From Deltaproteobacteria bacterium RIFCSPLOWO2_02_FULL_57_26 (GTDB taxonomy: Bacteria > Desulfobacterota > Binatia > UBA9968): DNA of 6,375 bases. Made by a program: the position numbers and the translations under genes. Shown one piece after another: positions 1-6,135 of this stretch. The notes beneath the pieces were generated by a model. It made no database searches, was not told the origin of the DNA, and worked only from the letters and a program-made list of their open reading frames with translations. The stretch covers positions 1-6,375 of the forward strand of contig MGSI01000129.1 in the NCBI GenBank assembly GCA_001798455.1. The letters are read 5' to 3'. The stretch's first letter is position 1. Every line of letters begins with the position of its first letter.

Positions 1-1222
1 CGAAGACCAAGATGATCGCCCGTTCAATCTCGTCCCCATGGTAGAACTTGCCCCAATTGAATGTCGTCACGTTCGTGACCGCATCTGCCTGAGCGATCTG
101 CCGCGCAAGCTCTCTGATTACCGCAGGAGCGGTGCCCGTAACTGTCGTGACCTTTTCCGGCTTGTAGTCTTGGAGATGGGCGTTGAGAAACTCGAAGACG
201 GGTTTGACTTCGACAATGCCGCTGGTTGTCATGACCCGGTAGGTTCCCTCCAGGGCGGGGACATTATCGCCCAGGGCAAGGGTCTGCCGCGGAGCTTCTT
301 TCATCTGGCCGGAGCTAAGGTCCCAGAAATAGTGGATGTTATCCCGACCGCTCCGTTTGAGGTCGGCTTCCCTGAGAAACTTCCGGGTATCTGTCCGAAC
401 CAGGAGCGGAAGGTCAGTCTGCTCGCGCAGGAAGTCCTCCTTGTGGAGCCGCTCTTCGACGATGACCTGAGCCATAGCAAGCGCCAGCGCGGCGTCCGTT
501 CCTATGTTCACCGGCACCCACTGATCGGCGTGGATGGCAGAGGGACTGTAGTCCGGGGCAATGCAAACGATGCGGGTGCCGTTATAGCGAGCCTCCGTCA
601 ACAGGTGAAAATTGGAAATGTTGGTATAGGCGGGATTTCCACCCCATATGAGGACCAGATTGGCGTACCACCAGTTATCAACCGAGCCCCCCACGTAGGG
701 CTGCCCGAACACCTGGGCCACGCCTTGATGCTCATCCCCCAAGTCCGCCATGATACTGGTGAACGGAATGCCCAAGACGCTCATCAGTCCCTCTATTCCG
801 ACCGATTCGCTGCCCAGGGTTCCGCTGCCAGAAACGCGCAGGACGGTGTCCAGCCCGTCCGTGGTGAAAATGTCGATGAGCTTATCCGAAATCTCCTCTA
901 AGGCCTGATCCCAGGAGATCCTCTGCCATTTGCCTTCGCCCCGCTCTCCCACGCGCTTGAACGGATAAAGAATCCGGGTCGCGTCGTAAGACCGCTGGGG
1001 CATCACCAGCCCCTTCTGGCAACCCCGCGGCTCCCACTCCGGGACATCCGGGTCACTGGAATGAGGATGGGTATTGCTTTGCTCTACGCGAACGAGCATG
1101 CCATCCTTGACATAGGCGTTGAGGATGCACGGTTTCTGGTAGGAACAGTTGTTGTGGCAGGTAACCTTAACAACGCGATCCCACTCCAAGGCAGAGTTTT
1201 GCCCCGGCTGTTGATTGGTCAC
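1..1222 (-). CDS. Second class II DMSO reductase-family catalytic subunit (alpha2), C-terminus cut by window edge
   Basis: Partial gene: 407 complete codons are present and the C-terminal half lies beyond position 1. The product is a bis-molybdopterin-guanine-dinucleotide oxidoreductase. Seen: an N-terminal iron-sulfur motif with C22, C26, C32 and C68 (C-x3-C-x5-C-x35-C), the stretch GDEHQGVA whose D163 aligns with the Asp that ligates Mo in NarG, and IWGGNPAYTN at about 192-201. It is closely related to the upstream alpha1: 63 of 84 residues are identical by hand count over residues 192-275. The GTG start follows a strong AAGGGGGTGAG site 4 bases away, and starts 31 bases after the alpha1 stop, so it is probably co-transcribed. 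The N-terminus is about 22 residues shorter than in alpha1 and has no twin-arginine signal, so a cytoplasmic location is inferred. Cys22 stands where alpha1 has His. Substrate unknown. Confidence 0.93.
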   Translation of the reverse strand, partial: MTNQQPGQNSALEWDRVVKVTCHNNCSYQKPCILNAYVKDGMLVRVEQSNTHPHSSDPDVPEWEPRGCQKGLVMPQRSYDATRILYPFKRVGERGEGKWQRISWDQALEEISDKLIDIFTTDGLDTVLRVSGSGTLGSESVGIEGLMSVLGIPFTSIMADLGDEHQGVAQVFGQPYVGGSVDNWWYANLVLIWGGNPAYTNISNFHLLTEARYNGTRIVCIAPDYSPSAIHADQWVPVNIGTDAALALAMAQVIVEERLHKEDFLREQTDLPLLVRTDTRKFLREADLKRSGRDNIHYFWDLSSGQMKEAPRQTLALGDNVPALEGTYRVMTTSGIVEVKPVFEFLNAHLQDYKPEKVTTVTGTAPAVIRELARQIAQADAVTNVTTFNWGKFYHGDEIERAIILVF

Positions 1223-1226
1223 GGAT

Positions 1227-1237
1227 CTCACCCCCTT
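1227..1237 (-). promoter_or_regulatory. Ribosome binding site of alpha2
   Basis: On the minus strand AAGGGGGTGAG lies 4 bases before GTG (1222-1220). It decides the start: an in-frame GTG at 1231-1229 lies inside this site and would have no spacing of its own. Confidence 0.75.
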
Positions 1238-1253
1238 CGATTGCTTGAGCAGC

Positions 1254-4061
1254 TCACCCTACCGCCCTCTTCACCTCCACGCGCGTTCCCCGGTCGCTGA
1301 AGCCGGGGTAGTTGCTCATCGTGATCGGACGAATCTGAAAGTAATCCCCAGCCAGTTCGATAGGGTTCATCGGAGAGGCCATAACGCTCTTGAAATGGCG
1401 CCAGCCGTCGAACTGATAGTTCTCCCAGGAGTGGTACATGATCACTTGCCCGGTCTTGACCGAAGGCGAAACCGTCGCGTGCACGTTAAATGAGGCAACG
1501 TCATTGCGCACTTCCACAACATCACCATCGCGGATTCCTCTGGTTGAGGCATCCTGCGCGCTCATGAACATCGCGGGCTCGCCTCGTTGGAGTTGGAGGA
1601 GCAGCGATTCGTCGACTTGGTCGCTGTGGATGCTCCAGCGCGCATGCCCGCCGGTGATCATCAGAGGATAATCGCCCCCCGCCTTGGGAGGGTCCTTGTG
1701 GACCGGCAGGTCTTCCCCGAGCTCGCGAAACAGATCATGGTCGATCAAGAACTGAATGCGCCGGGTGAGGGTCGGATAGGGATCCTTCCTTTCGGTATGC
1801 CAGGTGAGCGGCACCACTGGCTCCCCGGGAACGATGTCGCAGGTATTCCCAATCGAGCGCATGCCGGTGCCAACGCCGGTGTAAGAGGCGATCCCGCGCT
1901 CCTTGAACTCCTCCCAATCAATCTCCTCGACATTGGAGGCGTTCAAGAATGCATCGCGGGCAATCCCCTCCTCGTCGTCTTCGCTATAGAGACCGCCAAA
2001 AGTCACCTTGTCCTCCAGGCCGGAAAAACGGTGCTCCACCCCGCTAGCATTCACGTAACTTTCCACGCCCCGCTCCCTTGCACGCTCTTCGACCTTCCGG
2101 GCAAGTAGACAGAACATCTTCCACTCGCCCAGCGATTCGTAGAGCGGCTCGGTCGCCTGATTGACTACATGGACGAAGGGTTGCACGGGCATCCCCATCA
2201 TAAAGGTGGAGGTTTTCTCGTACCAGCTACAGGCGGGAAGAACCAGATCGGCGTAAAGCGCCGAGGCGTTCCAGCGCCAATCGACGGACACCAGCAAGCG
2301 GAGCTTGGGCAAGAAAGTTTCGAGCAGAGAGTTAGTACAGCGAGCCCGGCGCAGGAAATTGCCCCCCAGGGCGAACATCACTCTGGGCTCCTTCTCGGGC
2401 CCGGGCGAGAGAAACTGCCATTTTTTCTCGAAGGCTTCGCGGACGTATTCTTTGATCGGCCGCTTGAGATAGGGATCCCACTCCGGGTGCTTGGCGCAAA
2501 GATCAAGGATCCCGCCATGGAGGTAGTACATGAGCGAAGTCGGCGTGATCCCCCCCGAGGCAAACGCCTGGTGGACGTATTCATAGAGAATCATCTCGTC
2601 GGTGTAACCTTCTTCCCGCCACTGCGCGAAGCGGGGGTCTCCCCCGGCCGCGGAGAGGATGATCTGGTCGCCGCGCTTCTCGAGGCCTCCCAAGGAAGTA
2701 TCCAGGCCCATCATGGGAAAGGCGCTGAACGTGGCGCCCTTTCGCCCCATGTGGCCGCACAGAGCGAACACGAGCAGGATGGCGCGCTCGATAAGATCGC
2801 CGTGGTAATGTTTTCCCCAGTTCGCCGTGCTGATATTGACCACGCCCTCGGCTGCGGCGATCTCTCGCGCCAGCCCCTCGATCATCGAAGCGGAAACGCC
2901 CGTGACCCGGCTTGCTTGCTCCGGGGTATAGTTCTGGTCCAGATGACGGCGCAGTTGCTCCATGACCGGCTTTACGGCCACCGTGCCTTGCGGCGTCTCG
3001 ACCCGATAGCTCCCTTCGAGCGCGGGAACAGCACCGTTTAACGCAAGCGTCTTTTTCGGCGCTTCGGCCAACTTTCCCGAGGCGAGATCCCAGAAGTAGA
3101 AGATATCCTCGCGTCCGCCAGCCTTGAGGTCCTTTTCGCGCAAAAACCTTCCCGTGGATTCCACGACCAAAAGCGGGAGGTCTGTCTGCTCACGAACAAA
3201 ATCCGCCTTGAACAAATTCTCCCGCAGGATCACCTGGCACATCGCCAATGCCAGCGCGGCGTCGCTGCCGACGTTCACGGGCACCCACAGATCGGCATGG
3301 ACCGCTGATGCGCTGTAGTCGGGCGAGATCGTGACGACCTTGGCCCCGTTGTAGCGAGCCTCAGCGATGAAGTGGAAGTTGGGGATATTCGTATAGGCCG
3401 GGTTGCCGCCCCAGATGAGGATCATGTTGGCGTAAAACCAGTTGTCCGCCGAATCCCCGACGATCACCTTCCCCAACGTGATCGCTACCCCCTGGTGATC
3501 GTCGCCGTTGTCCGCGGTCACATTGGACAGGGGCGACCCCAGGCCGATAAAGAAGGCGGTCGGGGCGGTCCCCTCGCTGCCGACGTTCATGACGCGGGTG
3601 CCGCCCGATTGCACGATGGTGTCGGGGCCCTCTTTGACGCAGGTATCGATGATGGCGTCGGAAACCTCGGTCAGGGCTTCATCCCAACTGACGCGCTTCC
3701 ATTTTCCCTCGCCGCGCTTCCCGACCCGTTTCATCGGGTACTTGATCCGCGTGGGATCGTACATCCGGTGGACATAGCAGGCGCCTTTCTGGCAGCCCCG
3801 CGGGTTGAAATCCGGTGCGAGCGGGTCGTTCAGCCGCGGGTAATTGGCCGCTTGCTCTTCCCTGAGCACCACGCCGTCTTTGACGTAAATGTTGAAGTTG
3901 CAGGCCTGCTGGTACCAGCAGTTGGTAAGATGCGAGCCTTTGACCACGCGATCCCACTCCCAAGCTTTCTGGCGCATCTCGCTCAGGGAGAACTCGGAGA
4001 GATCGCTCAGGTCTCCATTGCCAAGCTCCAAACCCTCCAACTCCAGCGTAAGATCCGCCAT
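1254..4061 (-). CDS. Class II DMSO reductase-family molybdopterin oxidoreductase, catalytic subunit (alpha1)
   Basis: Complete, 935 aa, in the range of class II catalytic subunits. It should carry a bis-MGD Mo (possibly W) centre and an N-terminal [4Fe-4S] cluster and pass electrons to the beta subunit. Seen in order: an acidic leader (1-34) without a twin-arginine motif; cluster ligands H44, C48, C54, C90; the main molybdopterin domain from about 105; GDDHQGVAITLG with D187 matching the Mo-ligating Asp of NarG; IWGGNPAYTN at 216-225; and a C-terminal dinucleotide-binding domain from about 801 to 925 (GGHARWSIHS, later YHSWENYQFDGW). A His as first cluster ligand plus the Asp ligand place it in class II (NarG, EbdA, DdhA, SerA group). 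GGGAG sits 6 bases before the ATG, 15 bases after the chaperone stop. No Tat signal implies a cytoplasmic enzyme (inference). Reaction unknown; a PadB-like aromatic acyl-CoA oxidoreductase is one possibility, offered from memory only. Confidence 0.95.
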   Translation of the reverse strand: MADLTLELEGLELGNGDLSDLSEFSLSEMRQKAWEWDRVVKGSHLTNCWYQQACNFNIYVKDGVVLREEQAANYPRLNDPLAPDFNPRGCQKGACYVHRMYDPTRIKYPMKRVGKRGEGKWKRVSWDEALTEVSDAIIDTCVKEGPDTIVQSGGTRVMNVGSEGTAPTAFFIGLGSPLSNVTADNGDDHQGVAITLGKVIVGDSADNWFYANMILIWGGNPAYTNIPNFHFIAEARYNGAKVVTISPDYSASAVHADLWVPVNVGSDAALALAMCQVILRENLFKADFVREQTDLPLLVVESTGRFLREKDLKAGGREDIFYFWDLASGKLAEAPKKTLALNGAVPALEGSYRVETPQGTVAVKPVMEQLRRHLDQNYTPEQASRVTGVSASMIEGLAREIAAAEGVVNISTANWGKHYHGDLIERAILLVFALCGHMGRKGATFSAFPMMGLDTSLGGLEKRGDQIILSAAGGDPRFAQWREEGYTDEMILYEYVHQAFASGGITPTSLMYYLHGGILDLCAKHPEWDPYLKRPIKEYVREAFEKKWQFLSPGPEKEPRVMFALGGNFLRRARCTNSLLETFLPKLRLLVSVDWRWNASALYADLVLPACSWYEKTSTFMMGMPVQPFVHVVNQATEPLYESLGEWKMFCLLARKVEERARERGVESYVNASGVEHRFSGLEDKVTFGGLYSEDDEEGIARDAFLNASNVEEIDWEEFKERGIASYTGVGTGMRSIGNTCDIVPGEPVVPLTWHTERKDPYPTLTRRIQFLIDHDLFRELGEDLPVHKDPPKAGGDYPLMITGGHARWSIHSDQVDESLLLQLQRGEPAMFMSAQDASTRGIRDGDVVEVRNDVASFNVHATVSPSVKTGQVIMYHSWENYQFDGWRHFKSVMASPMNPIELAGDYFQIRPITMSNYPGFSDRGTRVEVKRAVG

Positions 4062-4076
4062 GACTTTCTCCCAGCC

Positions 4077-4724
4077 CTATACGGCCTGTAAATGAGCGAG
4101 TTCCCTCTGGCAAAAGGTCGCGCTTAGCTGCGCCAGACCGGAATAGAACGGCACCCCGGTCCCGCCGACCTTCTCCGCCACCGTTGCCACAAAGTCATTC
4201 AGGTGGAAGCGCAAAAAATCTCGTTCGGCCTTTTGGTAAGCGCCCCGCTCCTTGCCCTGTAGAAGAGACTCTGCCTCCTTGAATGTCAGGAGGTGCATGA
4301 ACTCGAGCTCGGAAGCCAGATGGTCGGGTCGATCCCGCCGTTCAGTGGAGAGGCGAAGTCCAAAGTGATGATAGAACCGCAAGATCTCCTCCATCACTTT
4401 CATACGCCCGCCGCCACTCTCCGCTTCGTAGAGAAAACAAGGAGGACCGTGCGCTCCGCCCACATCGAATAGTTCGATGTAGTGGCTCTGGAATTCCTCG
4501 TAGCTCAACCCCGTGCCACGGCCCAATGGATCTGCCTTCAGGCCGTTATAGGGAAGCTGCGCGAGCGCCTGCTGAACTTCATCCGCAAATTGCCCGCTCT
4601 TCACGCTCTCGTACCGCTCCGGAGTCGGAAAGCGGAAACCCTTGGAAATAAGCGAGTACAAGCCACTGCGGCCCCCTATTTGCGTTTGCTCCGGTCCGTT
4701 GAGTTCCAATCGATCCGTTTTCAT
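4077..4724 (-). CDS. TorD/NarJ/DmsD-family molybdoenzyme assembly chaperone
   Basis: 215 aa, all-helical in appearance, a usual length for the TorD-like family. Such cytoplasmic chaperones bind an apo catalytic subunit and help insert the molybdenum cofactor before it joins the beta subunit. Seen: YIELFDVGG at 82-90 followed by GPPCFLYEAE (93-102), and RPDHLASELEFMHLL at 132-146, the family's conserved PDH-x-x-x-E-L-x-F-M type motif. Its ATG overlaps the beta stop in ATGA (4724-4721), suggesting translational coupling, and GAGGTGAGG lies 5 bases upstream. It ends 15 bases before alpha1. It is the only chaperone in the window, so it may serve both alpha1 and alpha2 (inference). Closest expected relatives are the DdhD/EbdD/SerD chaperones of class II enzymes. 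Confidence 0.9.
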   Translation of the reverse strand: MKTDRLELNGPEQTQIGGRSGLYSLISKGFRFPTPERYESVKSGQFADEVQQALAQLPYNGLKADPLGRGTGLSYEEFQSHYIELFDVGGAHGPPCFLYEAESGGGRMKVMEEILRFYHHFGLRLSTERRDRPDHLASELEFMHLLTFKEAESLLQGKERGAYQKAERDFLRFHLNDFVATVAEKVGGTGVPFYSGLAQLSATFCQRELAHLQAV

Positions 4725-5752
4725 GACGGCCTCACCTCACTAGGATCTTTGACAAAAGGTCCGAGAAGCTCTTGCCACCTTCTGGCAATGAGGATGTCCA
4801 CGAGCTCAGAGCTTTCCTTTCTCCTCCTTTTCTCCATCTCTTCTTTCAAACGATCCAGAGCCCCATCGATTCCCGGCCCAAAGAGACTCCGAAGGAATTC
4901 CGTCGGGATGCGGGGTTTGGACTCGTCAACCTCACCGTCCCCATTCAGTACGGGAGGGGCCAGAGGAGGGACGTAGTAGACATTGGGTTTGGTGCCGAAC
5001 TCAGCGTGAAGCGGCAACGCGACCTTCCATTTCTCAACGAGCTTATGGACAGGTCCGTCGGCGTCATCCAAGAAGCCAACCCAGATGCAGCGGCCCGGAC
5101 ATTGTCTGACGCACGCCGGGGCAACCTCCTGCTCCATCCTGGGCAGGCAGCCGTTACACTTTTGCGCCACATTGCGCAGCGGGTTCTTGTAGATCTCCTT
5201 ATAAGGACAACCCTGCATGCAAACCGGCGTGGGGCAGGCCTCACACTTCTCGCTGTCGACGATAAGCACCAACCCATCTTCCACACGCTTGTGAATCGCG
5301 TCGTAGGGACAAGCTTCCGCGCAGGCCGGACGCGTGCAGTGGTTGCAAAGGCGCGGCATGTAAAAGAAATAGGCATTGGGGTATTCACCGCTGGCAATGT
5401 CCTCTTCCCAGTTGGGCCCCCACCCGGGACTCTCGCGTGGGGCCAAATGAACGGCGTTGCCCTTGCCGCCAAAGAACACTTCCTCGTAGTTGAACTCCAT
5501 GGGCTTGCCGTAATCCTCCGCCGCAGCCGCCCTCCCTAGTCGGAGCTTTCCGTCCCCATCGTAGCCTCCCCCCATCTTTTCCCAATCCTTCGGATACCCC
5601 CGCCCTGGCAGCGTGTTCACCTTCATCCACCACATGTGGTCCATCCCTTTGTCGTTGGTCCACAAGGTCTTGCACGCGATCGTGCACGTGTGGCATCCCA
5701 TGCACTTGTTAAGGTCGACAACAAATGCGATCTGCCTTTCCGATTTGGGCAT
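4721..5752 (-). CDS. Class II molybdoenzyme iron-sulfur (beta) subunit, four ferredoxin-type clusters
   Basis: 343 aa, the size of EbdB/DdhB/SerB-type beta subunits. It should relay electrons from the N-terminal cluster of alpha to a membrane subunit or soluble acceptor. Four cysteine motifs are visible: C17/C20/C23/C27 (CMGCHTCTIAC); C136/C139/C144/C148; C170/C173/C178/C182; C199/C202/C214/C218, then an extra C222. Family-typical stretches include WWMKVNTLPGRGYPKDWE (41-58) and YPNAYFFYMPRLCNHC (124-139). The third motif has a full four-Cys set where NarH and relatives have Trp or Tyr in place of one Cys. The C-terminal tail (300-343) is highly charged. I chose ATG 5752 over the in-frame GTG at 5767 because AAGGGGG lies between them. 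The gene is first in the operon, preceded by a possible sigma-54 promoter. No signal peptide. Confidence 0.94.
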   Translation of the reverse strand: MPKSERQIAFVVDLNKCMGCHTCTIACKTLWTNDKGMDHMWWMKVNTLPGRGYPKDWEKMGGGYDGDGKLRLGRAAAAEDYGKPMEFNYEEVFFGGKGNAVHLAPRESPGWGPNWEEDIASGEYPNAYFFYMPRLCNHCTRPACAEACPYDAIHKRVEDGLVLIVDSEKCEACPTPVCMQGCPYKEIYKNPLRNVAQKCNGCLPRMEQEVAPACVRQCPGRCIWVGFLDDADGPVHKLVEKWKVALPLHAEFGTKPNVYYVPPLAPPVLNGDGEVDESKPRIPTEFLRSLFGPGIDGALDRLKEEMEKRRRKESSELVDILIARRWQELLGPFVKDPSEVRPS

Positions 5753-5756
5753 ACTT

Positions 5757-5763
5757 CCCCCTT
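5757..5763 (-). promoter_or_regulatory. Ribosome binding site of the beta subunit gene
   Basis: AAGGGGG on the minus strand, 4 bases before ATG 5752. It favours that start over GTG 5767, which would swallow this site and has no purine-rich site before it. Confidence 0.65.
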
Positions 5764-5935
5764 CCACCCGTTACTGGGTTGAAAAAAATAGGATTGAGAT
5801 ATGGAATTGGCTGAGAATTATCCGGGACCGCGTTGGAAATTGGCGACTCATGAAAAACGCCACCTTATCAAACACTGAAATGACTGATTTGAAAGAGCCC
5901 GTTGACCAGCCTGCCGACTTTAGCCAGACTGCGAA

Positions 5936-5950
5936 GCATAATCTGTGCCA
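5936..5950 (-). promoter_or_regulatory. Putative sigma-54 (-24/-12) promoter for the beta-chaperone-alpha-alpha operon
   Basis: Read on the minus strand: TGGCAC, 5 bases (AGATT), then ATGC. The GG and GC are 10 bases apart, as RpoN requires. The -24 half matches the consensus TGGCAC exactly; the -12 half has one change from TTGC. Expected transcript start is near 5924, giving a leader of about 170 bases, which is long and is the main reason for caution. Confidence 0.55.
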
Positions 5951-5988
5951 CGAGGAACGAGAAACATTCGCAACGAAAGAGGCTGATG

Positions 5989-6032
5989 TTTTCTTAAAAT
6001 TTGCAAAAAAGGGCGGGAGATTTCCTTAAAAT
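5989..6032. repeat. Pair of 12-bp direct repeats, candidate regulator sites
   Basis: TTTTCTTAAAAT at 5989-6000 and TTTCCTTAAAAT at 6021-6032 match at 11 of 12 bases and are 32 bp apart, close to three helical turns. They lie between the two outward -24/-12 promoters, upstream of both. That is where an activator or a DNA-bending protein would be expected to sit, but AT-rich sequence makes chance similarity possible. Confidence 0.4.
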
Positions 6033-6076
6033 AAGAAAGCGCATTTGATTTCGACTTCAAAAATGATTGATCGCGC

Positions 6077-6091
6077 TGGCATACAAGTTGC
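6077..6091 (+). promoter_or_regulatory. Putative sigma-54 (-24/-12) promoter for the MoaD-like gene
   Basis: CTGGCAT, ACAAG, TTGC: the GG at 6078-6079 and GC at 6090-6091 are 10 bases apart. The -12 half is exact, the -24 half TGGCAT differs from TGGCAC at one base. Expected transcript start is near 6103, about 33 bases before the TTG start codon, a very ordinary leader length. If real, expression needs RpoN and an enhancer-binding activator. Confidence 0.62.
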
Positions 6092-6135
6092 GTGTCCCCT
6101 TCCGCAGGATCTCCCAACAGTAGAGAGAAAACGCC

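Larger units (their letters stand above)
5753..6135. other. Divergent intergenic control region
   Basis: These 383 bases separate the beta-led minus-strand operon from the plus-strand MoaD-like gene, and I see no convincing gene in them. They contain two outward-facing -24/-12 promoter matches, an AT-rich middle (about 5985-6065) with a direct repeat and short inverted repeats, and a leader of about 170 bases for the minus operon. In that leader a perfect 5-bp inverted repeat TGGCG/CGCCA (5841-5845 and 5858-5862, 12-base loop) could form a weak hairpin. No intrinsic terminator, tRNA or recognised riboswitch was seen. Confidence 0.7.

Noticed and set aside
38..901. Long plus-strand open frame of 287 codons
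   Set aside because: Antisense to the well-supported alpha2 gene; its sequence resembles no protein family I know and follows the codon pattern of the minus-strand gene.
1223..1253. Terminator or promoter between alpha1 and alpha2
   Set aside because: The 31 bases hold a strong ribosome binding site but no hairpin with a T-run and no promoter-like hexamers; co-transcription is simpler.
2169..4091. Long plus-strand open frames at 2169-3041 (290 aa) and 3372-4091 (239 aa)
   Set aside because: Antisense to alpha1. The second resembles the antisense frame in alpha2 only because the two alpha genes are homologous.
4772..5539. Plus-strand open frame of 255 codons
   Set aside because: Antisense to the beta subunit gene, whose four cysteine motifs leave no doubt about the coding strand.
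5765..5767. GTG as start of the beta subunit (348 aa)
   Set aside because: The five extra residues are encoded by the ribosome binding site of ATG 5752, and nothing purine-rich precedes the GTG.
5866..5878. IHF-like site TATCAAACACTGA
   Set aside because: One mismatch to the consensus, and it lies downstream of the leftward promoter rather than between promoter and activator sites.
5850..6029. Possible 59-aa plus-strand gene starting MKNATLSNTE in the intergenic region
   Set aside because: No ribosome binding site before its ATG, no recognisable motif, and it runs through the putative minus-strand promoter and the repeats.
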